Shown: in pieces, positions 29,221-40,209 of the stretch
Layout: each line of letters opens with the position of its first letter
How positions within the stretch are numbered: the first letter of the stretch is position 1
Assembly (NCBI GenBank): GCA_017483575.1
Contig: JAFUWF010000018.1
Location: forward strand, 1 to 64,000
From: Bacteroidales bacterium
Lineage (GTDB): Bacteria; Bacteroidota; Bacteroidia; Bacteroidales; P3
Reading direction: 5' to 3'
Length of the DNA: 64,000 nt
Translations under genes and position numbers: made by a program
The notes under the pieces: generated by a model
Seen by the model: only the letters and a program-made list of their open reading frames with translations
Told to the model about the DNA's origin: nothing
Databases searched by the model: none

Positions 29221-30056
29221 AGGCTGCGCAGCCATTTGATTTCGTCGGCCCAACGGGTGGGGTCGGGGGTCTCGAGGATGATGGGCATGTCGTCGAAGCG
29301 CGGGTCGTGCATTAGGCGGGCGAAGAAGTCCTTGCCCATCATGCCGAGGCCGAGGCTTTCGTGGCGGTCCACATGGCTGCCGGTGCCTTTCTTGCTGTCG
29401 TTGAGGTGCACGGCGCGCAGGTAGCGGAAGCCCACGATGCGCTCGAAGTCGTCGAAGCAGAAGTTGTAGCCCATCTCGGTGGTGAGGTCGTAGCCTGCGG
29501 CCAGCGTGTGGCAGGTGTCGATGCAGACGCCCACTCTCGTCTTGTCCTCCACGCCCTCGATGATGCGGGCGATGTGCTCGAAGCGCCAGCCAAGGTTGGT
29601 GCCCTGTCCGGCGGTGTTCTCGATGACGGCCGTCACGCCCTCGGTCTTGCCCAGGGCGAGGTTGATCTCGCGGGCTATCTGGTCCAGGCACTCCTCCTCG
29701 CTGATCTTGTTGAGGTGGCTGCCGGGGTGGAAGTTCATCAGCTTCAGGCCCAGCTGCTGTGCCCGCTGCATCTCGTCGAGGAAGGCGGCGCGGCTCTTTT
29801 GCAGCGTCTCCTCGTCGGGCGAGCCGAGGTTGATGAGGTAGCTGTCGTGCGGCAGCACGTAGTCGGGACTGAAGCCCCGCTCGATTAGCAGGTCCTTGAA
29901 GGCGTGTATCTCGTCGATGGCGAGGGGCTTGCTCACCCAGCTACGCTGGTTGCGTGTAAACAACGCAAATGCGTCGGCCCCAATGGCCTCGGCGTTCAGG
30001 ATGGCGTTGCACACGCCCCCGCTGGCGCTCACATGCGCCCCGATATGTTTGCTCAT
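29217..30056 (-). CDS. nfo: Endonuclease IV (AP endonuclease)
   Basis: 279 residues from the ATG at 30056, the normal length. It cuts 5' of abasic sites in base-excision repair and uses three metals. Visible metal-binding motifs are [69 protein letters not shown] and the closing ILETPD. It overlaps both neighbours by four bases (ATGA), so the four genes from 30565 to 27746 are one translationally coupled unit. Confidence 0.95.
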   Translation of the reverse strand: MSKHIGAHVSASGGVCNAILNAEAIGADAFALFTRNQRSWVSKPLAIDEIHAFKDLLIERGFSPDYVLPHDSYLINLGSPDEETLQKSRAAFLDEMQRAQQLGLKLMNFHPGSHLNKISEEECLDQIAREINLALGKTEGVTAVIENTAGQGTNLGWRFEHIARIIEGVEDKTRVGVCIDTCHTLAAGYDLTTEMGYNFCFDDFERIVGFRYLRAVHLNDSKKGTGSHVDRHESLGLGMMGKDFFARLMHDPRFDDMPIILETPDPTRWADEIKWLRSL

Positions 30057-30565
30057 AGATTTGTGTTGTTTAAGTATTCGCTGATACGCTCCATTAATTT
30101 CTTGTCTGACATGAAGTCTGCAAACATCCACGTTTTTCCGAAAAGACCAATCGTCATTTTTCTTCCGTTGCTATATCCGATGGAAAATAAATGATGATCG
30201 TCGATTCTGTCAACGGCAAATTCCTCAACCAATCCATTAATGGTAATGTAAGACATGAAATTGCTTTCCATAAAACCAGACAGAAGAACGGATATGGTGT
30301 TCATGGTTGCTTTGTCATCCGAAGGCTTGCTTTTTGAGTCATTGCGTATTTCTTGCTTCATTGTCTCAATGGTCAGAGGATATATTCTGTTTTCGACACA
30401 ATGTTGCACAGCACGATTGTGCTTGAACTCATCTTTTGGATTGGTTACAAGCATGGTGGCAAGAATCACCGCGATGCCAAGAATAAACCACCAGATATTA
30501 CGGATTATCCACGGCTTTCTTTTGTGTGAGATTTGTTGAACCCAGTAATTTGTTGATGCTTCCAT
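30053..30565 (-). CDS. Small membrane-anchored protein, AT-rich gene
   Basis: 170 residues from the ATG at 30565. One N-terminal membrane helix ([20 protein letters not shown]) is followed by VTNPKDEF, a layout recalling the DUF4359 family, then a soluble domain ending [21 protein letters not shown] do not recognise a function. Its codons are visibly more AT-rich than those of nfo, which it overlaps by ATGA. It has its own TTG/TATCTTTG promoter and is preceded by palindrome island B, so it may be a later addition at the head of the nfo operon. Confidence 0.7.
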   Translation of the reverse strand: MEASTNYWVQQISHKRKPWIIRNIWWFILGIAVILATMLVTNPKDEFKHNRAVQHCVENRIYPLTIETMKQEIRNDSKSKPSDDKATMNTISVLLSGFMESNFMSYITINGLVEEFAVDRIDDHHLFSIGYSNGRKMTIGLFGKTWMFADFMSDKKLMERISEYLNNTNL

Positions 30566-30591
30566 AATATTATTATGTTTTTTTTCGGATG

Positions 30592-30623
30592 CAAAGATAC
30601 GTGTTTTTCTTGATATGGAGCAA
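30592..30623 (-). promoter_or_regulatory. Bacteroidetes-type promoter of the nfo operon
   Basis: On the minus strand TTG (30623-30621), 21 bases, TATCTTTG (30599-30592), ending 26 bases before the ATG at 30565. Compare the gyrB promoter, which has the same spacing and similar bases. Confidence 0.7.
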
Positions 30624-30654
30624 TAAAAAAGTGTGCATCTTGTGATGGTGCTGT

Positions 30655-30845
30655 GGAGCCCGCGAAGCGGGCGGCTGTTATTAGCCGTGGGCGTGAGCCC
30701 ACGGAACATGATTGTTAATATGTTCTGAGCCCCGCAGGGGCGGCACCATGGGATTTGTGTCGCCCCTATGGGGCTCGGCTTGTTGTAAAATCAGCTCACC
30801 GTGGGCTCACGCCCACGGCTAACTACTATCGCCCTTACAGGGCTA
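30655..30845. repeat. Palindrome island B (five hairpins)
   Basis: Hairpins in order: GCCCGCGAAGCGGGC (30658); GCCGTGGGC and GCCCACGG (30683-30703); GAGCCCCGCAGGGGCGGC (30727) with its near complement at 30759-30776; ACCGTGGGC and GCCCACGG around 30799-30818; and GCCCTTACAGGGC (30832-30843). The GAGCCCC, CCGTGGG and CGCCCC modules match island A near tyrS. The last hairpin contains the stop codon of the small orf at 30835. Confidence 0.85.
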
Positions 30846-30999
30846 ACAGCATCCGTAGTTTTGCATAGTCTTCTGCGAGAATGTCGTCAAGATGCTCGCC
30901 CACTAGCATTTGGAACCGTCGTTGGATGTCGTCAACGGTTTTAAGCGAAGGATTAATCTTGCGGAACTTCTCGGGGTCTACTTTAATCTGTATTTCCAT
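30835..30999 (-). CDS. Small hypothetical protein (54 residues)
   Basis: An ATG at 30999 opens 54 codons beginning MEIQIKVDPEKFRKINPSL and ending LRMLLAL. The product is acidic with regular charged helices (TVDDIQRRFQMLVGEHLDDI, LAEDYAKLRM) and no membrane segment. It lies 49 bases after pepE on the same strand, and the leader contains a direct repeat of CAAGAT. The helical pattern would suit a small DNA- or protein-binding partner, but no family is recognised. The stop codon is inside a palindrome of island B. Confidence 0.45.
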   Translation of the reverse strand: MEIQIKVDPEKFRKINPSLKTVDDIQRRFQMLVGEHLDDILAEDYAKLRMLLAL

Positions 31000-31048
31000 A
31001 AATCTACAAGATTTACAAGATTTCGTGAGCGCAGCGAGCAGGAGACTT

Positions 31049-31798
31049 TTACGCCTTCAGCAGGAAGCTCAGGTCGGCGTCGAGGGGCAGCTCGCGGGTG
31101 TTCTCCATCTTGGTCTTGAAGACCTTCATCTTGTTGGGTTTGCCGATGAGGGAGAGTTTGCCGTCCTCGAGCAGGAGGGCGGTGGCTTCGCGGATGGCGG
31201 CGACGGTGGCCTTGGGGTTGACCATGATGTACTCCTTCAGGCGGTCGTCGCGGGTCTCGCCACCGTGCTTCGGGTCGAAGAAGTCGGTGTAGTGCGGGTT
31301 GATCTGGAACGGCACCAGTCCCATGCAGTCGAACGAGGCGGGCATGACGATGGGCATGTCGTTGGTGGTGCAGAGGGTGGGGCCTGCGACGTTGCTGCCG
31401 GCGCTCCAGCCCATGTAGGGCATGCCGTCGAAGGCGCGCTGGCGTATGGCCTGCATGAGGCCCGTGCGCTGCAGCTCGCGGACGAGGTGGAAGGTGTTGC
31501 CACCGCCCACGGCAACGCAGTCGGTGTCGTAGACGGCGTTGACGGGCAGCGCCTTGTGGTGCACCGATGTCAGTTTCACGCCGAACTCTTTGTACACCGC
31601 GGCTACCTTGGCCTCGTAGGCGTCGTAGCTCTTGGTGAGGCCGCCCTCGGCCAGGCTGACGCCTGCGTAGGGCACGAAGAGCACGCGTTTCACATTGTGC
31701 CGACGGCAGAAGTCGGCGATCATATCCTTGCACCAGCCGAGGTAGGCCTCGCCGCGCATGGTGGAATTGCTAATAAGCAACAAGTTTCTTTTGTCCAT
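31049..31798 (-). CDS. pepE: Dipeptidase E-like peptidase (S51)
   Basis: 249 residues. PepE hydrolyses dipeptides with N-terminal aspartate. The S51 nucleophile serine lies in MPYMGWSAGSNVAGPT, preceded by the AVGGGNTFHLVRELQRTGLM glycine strand; QINPHYTDFFDPKHGGETRD completes the active-site region. It follows gyrB by 24 bases and probably shares its transcript. Cytoplasmic. Confidence 0.9.
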   Translation of the reverse strand: MDKRNLLLISNSTMRGEAYLGWCKDMIADFCRRHNVKRVLFVPYAGVSLAEGGLTKSYDAYEAKVAAVYKEFGVKLTSVHHKALPVNAVYDTDCVAVGGGNTFHLVRELQRTGLMQAIRQRAFDGMPYMGWSAGSNVAGPTLCTTNDMPIVMPASFDCMGLVPFQINPHYTDFFDPKHGGETRDDRLKEYIMVNPKATVAAIREATALLLEDGKLSLIGKPNKMKVFKTKMENTRELPLDADLSFLLKA

Positions 31799-31822
31799 AT
31801 AATTTCAATTTTTTCAATTTCC

Positions 31823-34075
<2,253 letters not shown>

Positions 34076-34181
34076 GAACAAGTATTTTTAAAGGAGGGGA
34101 GGAGGACGGTGCGTCGGTGTGCAACTGCGGGGAGGGTGGGGGAGCGGTGTGTTTGTTGTGCGGTGGGGAAAACTTTTATTA

Positions 34182-34211
34182 TTTGTATTTCAATTTTATT
34201 TTGTATATTTG
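34182..34211 (+). promoter_or_regulatory. Putative promoter of porD
   Basis: TTTG (34182-34185), 18 bases, TATATTTG (34204-34211), 11 bases before the ATG at 34223. The spacing and leader are short. Confidence 0.5.
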
Positions 34212-34222
34212 CAAGGTAAAGT

Positions 34223-35143
34223 ATGCGAAGGATTTTGTCTATAATGTTGGTAATGACGGTGTTCTGCTCCGCGTTGGCGCAGGAATTCCGTTGTGCCGTC
34301 TCCGTGAACCCGCAGAAACTGCTCACCACCACGCAGGCCTACGAGTCCGGTGGCGACAAAAAGATTTTCGAGAACATGAAGCAGGCCATCGACGACTTCA
34401 TCAACGGACGCCGTTGGACCAACCTCGAATTCCAGCAGCAGGAGAAGATTGACTGTTCGTTCTCGCTGATTCTCCAGCAGCGCAACTCGGCGACCGATTT
34501 CGTGGCGCAGATTTCTGTGCAGATGCGTCGTCCGGTGTACAATTCCACCTACACCACGGGCCTCTTCAACTACATGGAGCAGCCCACGTTCTCGTTCAGC
34601 TACAACGAGAGCCAACCCCTTGATTTCGACCTCAACAACTTCAGCAGTATCCTCTCGTCGACCTTGGCGTACTACTGCTATGTGATGCTCGGCGTGTATT
34701 TCGACAGTTTCGCCCCCAACGGTGGCGACCCCTACTACCAGATGGCGCAGCAGGTGGTGCAGGCCATCGACGTGTCGAAGTATTCCGGCTGGGACTCCAA
34801 GGGTGGCCGCAGCCGCTACTGGTTCATGGAGAACCACACCAACAGTGCCTATGCGTCGCTGCGCGAGGCCTACTACAGCTACCACCGCCTGGGGCTCGAC
34901 ATGATGACGCGCGACCAGCCCGCCGCCCGCCAGGCCATCCTGCAGGCCCTTCGCGGCTTGCAGCAGGCCCACCGCCGCAACACCACCATGCTCTCGCTGC
35001 AACAGTTTGTGGATGTGAAGATTCAGGAGATAGTCTCCATTTTCACCCCCGCTCCTCCCGAGGAGCAGAAGGCCGTGTACAACATTATCCGCGACATCAG
35101 CCCCATCAATGTGACCAAATTGAAAGGTTTTAACACAAAATAA
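34223..35143 (+). CDS. porD: Type IX secretion system protein PorD (DUF4835)
   Basis: 306 residues with a signal peptide ending ALAQ. DUF4835/PorD features: EFRCAVSVNPQKLL at the mature start, FNYMEQPTFSFSYNESQPLDF, LAYYCYVMLGVYFDSFAPNGG, YWFMENHTNSAYASLREAYY and YHRLGLDMM. PorD is required for T9SS function in Porphyromonas gingivalis, with a presumed periplasmic role. It provides a secretion component for the two T9SS cargo proteins in this window. No other por genes are near. The aminotransferase follows by 12 bases. Confidence 0.88.
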   Translation: MRRILSIMLVMTVFCSALAQEFRCAVSVNPQKLLTTTQAYESGGDKKIFENMKQAIDDFINGRRWTNLEFQQQEKIDCSFSLILQQRNSATDFVAQISVQMRRPVYNSTYTTGLFNYMEQPTFSFSYNESQPLDFDLNNFSSILSSTLAYYCYVMLGVYFDSFAPNGGDPYYQMAQQVVQAIDVSKYSGWDSKGGRSRYWFMENHTNSAYASLREAYYSYHRLGLDMMTRDQPAARQAILQALRGLQQAHRRNTTMLSLQQFVDVKIQEIVSIFTPAPPEEQKAVYNIIRDISPINVTKLKGFNTK

Positions 35144-35155
35144 ATCATCAATATC

Positions 35156-36472
35156 ATGACCCAAATACCCATACAGAAAGAAACGATAGACCGCATTGCC
35201 GCGGCCAACAAGATCCAGAACCCTGGCAAGGCCAGTATCCGCGAGATGCGCAAGATGATCCAGGATGTTGAAAAAGAGACCGGTGTCCGCTTCGTGAAGA
35301 TGGAGATGGGCATTCCCGGCCTGCCTGCCCCCCAGGTGGGCGTGGAGGCCCAGATTGAGGCTCTGCGCAACGGTGTGGCCAGCATCTACCCCGAAATCTA
35401 CGGCACCGCCGACTTCAAGAAGGAGGCAGCCCGCTTCGTGAAGAACTTCCTCGATGTCGATGTCACTCCCGACTGCTGCGTGCCCACCGTGGGTTCCATG
35501 CAGGCCGGCTTCGCCAGCTTCCTCACGCTGACCCGCTACGATGCCAAGAAGACCAAGGTCCTCTTCATCGATCCCGGTTTCCCCGTGCAGAAGCAGCAGT
35601 GCCGTGTGCTCGGCATCCCCATGAAGACCTTCGACGTGTACGAATACCGTGGCGACAAGCTGCGCGACAAGCTTGAAGAAGAACTTAAGGATGGCGACGT
35701 TGCCTGCCTGATTTACAGCTCGCCCAACAATCCTGCCTGGTTCTGCTTCACAGACCACGAGCTCCGCATCATCGGCGAGATGGCCAACAAGTACGGCGTT
35801 GTGGTCCTCGAGGACGACGCCTACTTCCTGATGGACTTCCGCAAGGACTACAGCGTTCCCGGCCAGGCCCCCTTCCAGCCCACAGTGGCCAAGTATACCG
35901 ACAACTATGTGCTGATGATTTCCGGATCGAAGAGTTTCAGCTATGCCGGTGAGCGTATCGCCATGATGATCTGCAGCCCCACGCTGTTCAACAAGGAGTG
36001 CCCCGACCTGGCCCGCTACTACAGCCAGACGCAACTCGGTCGCGCCCTGATTTTCGGAACGTTGTACTGCCTCAGTTCAGGTACTGCTCACAGTGTCCAG
36101 TACGCCATGGCCGCCATGCTGAAGGGCGCCAACGACGGCACGTTCAACTTTGTGAAGGACATCAAGGAGTACGGCGAGAAGGCCAACGTGATGAAGAAAC
36201 TCTTCACCGACAACGGTTTCTATATTGTCTATGACAAAGATATGGGCGAAGATATCGGCGACGGTTTCTACTTCACCTTCTGCTACCCCGGCTTTGGTGG
36301 CGTCGACCTCCTCAACGAGCTCATCCGCTATGGCGTCAGCGCCATTGCCCTCGACATCACGGGCAGCCACAAGCAGGGCATCCGTGCCTGCGTGGCCCTG
36401 GTGCAGCGCGACCAGTTCCCCGACCTCAAAGTCCGCCTCGAGGCCTTCCACAAAGACCACCCGGTGAAATAA
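35156..36472 (+). CDS. PLP-dependent class I/II aminotransferase
   Basis: 438 residues. Fold type I motifs: MGIPGLPAPQVGVEAQIEAL, IYPEIYGTADFKKEAARF, CLIYSSPNNPAWFCFTDHEL, VVVLEDDAYFLMDF, and the PLP lysine in MISGSKSFSYAGERIAMM. The C-terminal arginine motif is within HKQGIRACVALV. The amino donor is not predictable; aspartate- or aromatic-type enzymes are candidates. It is co-transcribed with porD and ends at a strong terminator. Confidence 0.88.
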   Translation: MTQIPIQKETIDRIAAANKIQNPGKASIREMRKMIQDVEKETGVRFVKMEMGIPGLPAPQVGVEAQIEALRNGVASIYPEIYGTADFKKEAARFVKNFLDVDVTPDCCVPTVGSMQAGFASFLTLTRYDAKKTKVLFIDPGFPVQKQQCRVLGIPMKTFDVYEYRGDKLRDKLEEELKDGDVACLIYSSPNNPAWFCFTDHELRIIGEMANKYGVVVLEDDAYFLMDFRKDYSVPGQAPFQPTVAKYTDNYVLMISGSKSFSYAGERIAMMICSPTLFNKECPDLARYYSQTQLGRALIFGTLYCLSSGTAHSVQYAMAAMLKGANDGTFNFVKDIKEYGEKANVMKKLFTDNGFYIVYDKDMGEDIGDGFYFTFCYPGFGGVDLLNELIRYGVSAIALDITGSHKQGIRACVALVQRDQFPDLKVRLEAFHKDHPVK

Positions 36473-36490
36473 GTCGTTGATATAGAACGA

Positions 36491-36522
36491 AGAAAGCCCC
36501 GCTGGTTTGGCGGGGCTTTTGT
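36491..36522. terminator. Bidirectional terminator between converging genes
   Basis: GCCCCGC (36496-36502), 7-base loop, GCGGGGC (36510-36516), then TTTT; A-rich on the other side. It serves the aminotransferase and possibly the converging dehydrogenase gene. Confidence 0.85.
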
Positions 36523-36540
36523 TATGGATTGTTCTTTGAA

Positions 36541-37479
36541 TTAGAGCATATTCTTCAGGTATTCGTCGACGTGGGCGAAGACGATGTCGGCGCGGGCGGC
36601 GAAGGACTCTTCGGTGGCGAAGGCGACGTGGGGGGTGACGAGGCAGCGGCGGGTGGAGAGGAGCAGGTGGTCGATGGGCAGGGGAGGCTCTTGTTCGAAG
36701 ACGTCGAAGGCTGCGCCGGCGATACGGCTCTCTACGAGGGCTTTGCCTACGGCGGCGATGTCGGCCACGGGGCCGCGGGCGGTGTTGACGAGCAGGGCAG
36801 TGGGTTTCATCAGGGCGAGTTCGCGCTCGCCGATGAGGCCGCGGGTTTCGTTGCAGAGGGGTACGTGGAGCGAGACGATGTCGCTCTGGCTCAGCAGGTT
36901 GTCCAGCGGCATGTATTCCACACCCATGGCTTTCACCTCGGGGCGCTCGGTGCGGCTCCAGGCGATGACCCTGGCGCCGAAGGCCAGGAGCAGTCGTGCC
37001 GTGGCGGTGCCGATGGCGCCGGTGCCGACGATGCCGACGGTCTTGCCTCGCAGTTCGCGGCCGAGGAAGGTGCCGCGGCTGCCGCCCTGGCGGATGGCTT
37101 CGTTCAGGGTGACGATGTTTCGCAGCAGGTCGAGCATCATGCCTACTGCCAGTTCGCTGACGGCGGTGGTGCTGTATCCGGCGGCGTTCTGGACGCGGAT
37201 GTCGTGATTCGAGCAATACTTGAGGTCGATGTGGTCAAGTCCTGTAAATGCAACGCTTAGATATTTTAGCTTAGAGCATTGCTTTAATACGTTTTCCGAC
37301 AGTTTGATGTTGCTGATGACGGCAATGTCGGCATCCTTCATTCGCTCGGCGAGGGTCTCCTCGTCCTCGCGGCGGTCCATATAATAGTCGAAACTGTGCC
37401 CCATGGAGGCATAGTGTTTTTTCAGTTCTTCGAAATGTTCTTTGCTGATACCCAGCGGTTCTACACAGGTTATTTTCAT
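36541..37479 (-). CDS. D-2-hydroxyacid dehydrogenase family protein
   Basis: 312 residues. NAD-binding GIVGTGAIGTATARLL, catalytic Arg in LVNTARGPVAD, Glu in AFDVFEQEPPLP and His in CLVTPHVAFATEES are all present. Relatives reduce 2-keto acids (lactate, glycerate, hydroxypyruvate, isocaproate); the exact substrate is open. It begins eight bases after the flavin reductase gene, so it ends a dnaA-led operon. Confidence 0.9.
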   Translation of the reverse strand: MKITCVEPLGISKEHFEELKKHYASMGHSFDYYMDRREDEETLAERMKDADIAVISNIKLSENVLKQCSKLKYLSVAFTGLDHIDLKYCSNHDIRVQNAAGYSTTAVSELAVGMMLDLLRNIVTLNEAIRQGGSRGTFLGRELRGKTVGIVGTGAIGTATARLLLAFGARVIAWSRTERPEVKAMGVEYMPLDNLLSQSDIVSLHVPLCNETRGLIGERELALMKPTALLVNTARGPVADIAAVGKALVESRIAGAAFDVFEQEPPLPIDHLLLSTRRCLVTPHVAFATEESFAARADIVFAHVDEYLKNML

Positions 37480-37486
37480 GATTGCT

Positions 37487-38056
37487 TTAATGTTTGTTCT
37501 TCTTTACGCTGAAACCGAATCCGCCGAGTTTCTCGCCGAGGGCGTAGTATTTGCCGTGGCTGTAGGCCATGGGGCCGGCGTGGTTGAGCTGGAAGGCTCC
37601 GGTGCTTTTGTCGATAAGTGTTTCTTCGGCGTTGACGGCCACCACGTTGGCCATGAACATGTCGTGGGTACCGAGGCGTTTGATTTCGAATACCTTGCAT
37701 TCGATGTTCAGGGGGCTTTCCTTGATGAGGGGCGCTTTGACGATTTGTGCCTCTTCGGGGTGGAGGCCCATCTCGCGGAACTTGTTGAAGTCGCGGCCGC
37801 TTTTCACCCCGCACCAGTCGGTCTGGCGGGCCAGGGCGGCGGTGGTGAGGTTGATGACGAACTCGCCCGTGCGCTCGATGATGGCGTGGCTGTGGCGTTC
37901 GGGACGGACGCTGATATAGCACATGGGCGGGTCGCTACAGATAGTGCCCGTCCATGCGATGGTGATGATGTTGTAGTTTTCGGGAGAGTCGCCGCAGCTG
38001 ACCATGACGGCCGGCAACGGGTAGATCATTGTCCCGGGTTTGAAAACTATCTTCAT
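37487..38056 (-). CDS. Flavin reductase family (FMN-binding split barrel) protein
   Basis: 189 residues from the ATG at 38056, overlapping the dnaA stop (ATGA). Family features: PLPAVMVSCGDSPENYNIIT, AWTGTICSDPPMCYISVRPE, RHSHAIIERTGEFVINL, and GVKSGRDFNKFREMGL. It binds FMN and either supplies reduced flavin or acts as an NAD(P)H-flavin oxidoreductase. Coupling to dnaA is unexpected. Confidence 0.88.
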   Translation of the reverse strand: MKIVFKPGTMIYPLPAVMVSCGDSPENYNIITIAWTGTICSDPPMCYISVRPERHSHAIIERTGEFVINLTTAALARQTDWCGVKSGRDFNKFREMGLHPEEAQIVKAPLIKESPLNIECKVFEIKRLGTHDMFMANVVAVNAEETLIDKSTGAFQLNHAGPMAYSHGKYYALGEKLGGFGFSVKKNKH

Positions 38057-39525
38057 GCCTCCTTGAACTTCTTCTCCAGCTCGTCGACCAGGTTGCGGAT
38101 GTAGCGGTCGGTCTGGCGCAGGTTCTCGATGGTCTTGCAGGCGTGGAGCACGGTGGCGTGGTCCTTGTTGCCGCATTGCATGCCGATGACGGCGAGGGAG
38201 GACTTGGTAATCTTCTTTGCGAAGTACATGGAGAGCTGGCGTGCCTGCACGATCTCGCGCTTGCGTGAGGTCTGCTGGATGGCTTCGACGGGGAGGTCGA
38301 GGCTGTCGCACACCACTTTCTGGATGTAGTCGATGGTGATTTCGCGGGTGCTGCTCTGCACGTACTTGTCGATCATCTGCTTGGTGAGGTCGAGGGTTAT
38401 CTGCTTGCGATTGAGCGAGCTCTGCGCGATGAGTGAGATGAGCGCGCCCTCGAGTTCGCGCACGTTGGTGTTGATGTTGTAGGCGATGTACTCGATGACC
38501 TCGTCGTCCATCTCGATACCGTCGTTCTGGAGTTTCTGGCGGAGGATGGCCTTGCGGGTTTCCACGTCGGGAGCTTGCAGGTCGGCATTGAGGCCCCACT
38601 TGAGACGGCTCAGCAGACGGGGTTCGAGGCCCTGCAGCTCGCCGGGGGCTTTGTCGGAGGTGATGATGATCTGGCAGTTGCGTTGGTGCAGGTAGTTGAA
38701 GATGTGGAAGAAGGCTTCCTGTGTCTTCTGTGCCTTGCCGGCCCAGAACTGGATGTCGTCGATGATGAGGACATCGATGAGTTCGTAGAAATGGATGAAG
38801 TCGTTGGTGGTGCCGGCGCGGCCTGCCTCGGCGTACTGCTGCATGAACTGCTCACTGGTGACGTAGAGGACGGTCTTGTCGGGGTGCATTTCTTTGGTCT
38901 TCAGACCGATGGCGTTGGCGAGGTGGGTCTTGCCGAGGCCCACGCTGCTGTGGAGCAGCAGGGGGTTGAAGGAGGTGAGTCCCGGTTTTTCGGCCACGGC
39001 GTATCCGGCCGAGCGAGCCAGGCGGTTGCAGTCGCCCTCGACGAAGTTCTCCAGCGTGTAGTTGGGGCTCAGCTGCGAGTTGACGCGGGTCTTCTGGATG
39101 CCGGGGATGACGAAGGGGTTGGGAATCTCGCGCGCGTTATCCTTATTAATGTTGACGGGCATGTCGGTGAGGGGGTTCTTCACAGCGGCGCGACCGTGGG
39201 AGGGCAGGGTGGTGCTGAGCAGGTCGGTGGGGATGGTCTGGTCCATGACGATGCTGTACTTCAGCATGGCGTTGGGGCCCAGTTGCATACGGATGACACG
39301 TTTCAGCAAGTCGATATAATGATCCTCGATGTATTCGTAGAAGAACGAGCTCGGCACTTGCACCAGCAGGGTGCTGCCATCGAGCTGCAAGGGCACGATG
39401 GGTACGAACCAGGTGTCGAAAGCTTTCTTGTTCTCCGGGCCGAGGGCGTCTTTGATCACATCCAGGCATTCTGCCCATACTCTCTTATAATCTTCCTCTA
39501 TCATTTTGGTATTACTATATTCCAT
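38053..39525 (-). CDS. dnaA: Chromosomal replication initiator DnaA
   Basis: 490 residues. Domain I is in the first 90, then a linker with a PSHGRAAVKNP stretch. The AAA domain has Walker A in LLLHSSVGLGKTHLANAIGL and Walker B in DVLIIDDIQFW. The C-terminal helix-turn-helix signature is MQCGNKDHATVLHACKTIENL. DnaA melts oriC and binds TTATNCACA boxes. One exact box in inverse orientation lies 62 bases upstream of the start (39587-39595), compatible with autoregulation or an origin nearby. Confidence 0.97.
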   Translation of the reverse strand: MEYSNTKMIEEDYKRVWAECLDVIKDALGPENKKAFDTWFVPIVPLQLDGSTLLVQVPSSFFYEYIEDHYIDLLKRVIRMQLGPNAMLKYSIVMDQTIPTDLLSTTLPSHGRAAVKNPLTDMPVNINKDNAREIPNPFVIPGIQKTRVNSQLSPNYTLENFVEGDCNRLARSAGYAVAEKPGLTSFNPLLLHSSVGLGKTHLANAIGLKTKEMHPDKTVLYVTSEQFMQQYAEAGRAGTTNDFIHFYELIDVLIIDDIQFWAGKAQKTQEAFFHIFNYLHQRNCQIIITSDKAPGELQGLEPRLLSRLKWGLNADLQAPDVETRKAILRQKLQNDGIEMDDEVIEYIAYNINTNVRELEGALISLIAQSSLNRKQITLDLTKQMIDKYVQSSTREITIDYIQKVVCDSLDLPVEAIQQTSRKREIVQARQLSMYFAKKITKSSLAVIGMQCGNKDHATVLHACKTIENLRQTDRYIRNLVDELEKKFKEA

Positions 39526-39783
39526 TTTCAGTCACTTATGCAAATGTCACGTTTTGTTTTTCTGCTTGCAAAGTTCAACCTTTTTTTGTGCATAAATTTC
39601 GAAAAAAAAATTTGCATTTATTTTGTAAATTTTGTAAAGTTTTCGCCCCATCGGCCACATGCTACAAATGGCTGTTTTTTGCAACTTGCTAAAAAACAAA
39701 ATCCTTAGAAGATTTTAACATTTTCCGTCGCTTTGTAATATACGAAAATTTTTCCGGACTTTAAAATATTTTTTCTTTCTTTT

Positions 39784-39803
39784 CGCCCTTTGAGGGCGTT
39801 TTT
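39784..39803 (+). terminator. Terminator-like hairpin in a divergent intergenic region
   Basis: CGCCCT, TTG, AGGGCG then TTTTT. No plus-strand gene precedes it, so it could end a small RNA or a dnaA-upstream antisense transcript, or be a stray structure. Confidence 0.5.
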
Positions 39804-40142
39804 GTTCATAATTCAATAGTGCGTTGGAAACGTGCCAGTTGCTTGTTGATTTCTTTTGCAATCGTTTGAAAGACAGTTGTCTGTCATAATGTGTTGAGAA
39901 TCAAAAACCGTTTTTGGGACTCTTTGTTCTAAGTGGTTGAAAGACTGAAATCATTCCAGGATATCCACCTAAAGCGGTTGAAAATTTTTTTTCAAATAGA
40001 CACTTTTTTTCTTTTGAAAAAAAGCTTTCCTACCTCCACCGACCACATTTCTCTCCGAGGGGGTGGGGCGGAGGTGGCATCCCCAAAGGCGGACGTAGGA
40101 GAGTGTGGGAAAAAAGAATATCTCACGATTTATGAAAAAAAA

Positions 40143-40174
40143 TTTGGTCATGTCGATGGGATTTTGTATTTTTG
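40143..40174 (+). promoter_or_regulatory. Bacteroidetes-type promoter of the lpd operon
   Basis: TTTG (40143-40146), 20 bases, TATTTTTG (40167-40174), 35 bases before the lpd ATG. Confidence 0.7.
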
Positions 40175-40209
40175 CATTTTATTTGGTACATAAATAATAA
40201 TAAAATATA

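Larger units (their letters stand above)
39526..40209. other. AT-rich dnaA-lpd intergenic region, weak oriC candidate
   Basis: 684 bases without a credible gene. It contains one exact DnaA box (TTATGCACA on the minus strand, 39595-39587), a near box TTATGCAAA (39536-39544), T- and A-rich runs, a terminator-like hairpin at 39784-39803, and a GC-rich stretch (40030-40100). One good box is too few to call an origin with confidence, and in many Bacteroidetes oriC is not beside dnaA. Confidence 0.3.

Noticed and set aside
39526-40209. Confident oriC call beside dnaA.
   Set aside because: Only one exact DnaA box and one near match; no cluster of boxes. Kept only as a weak candidate.
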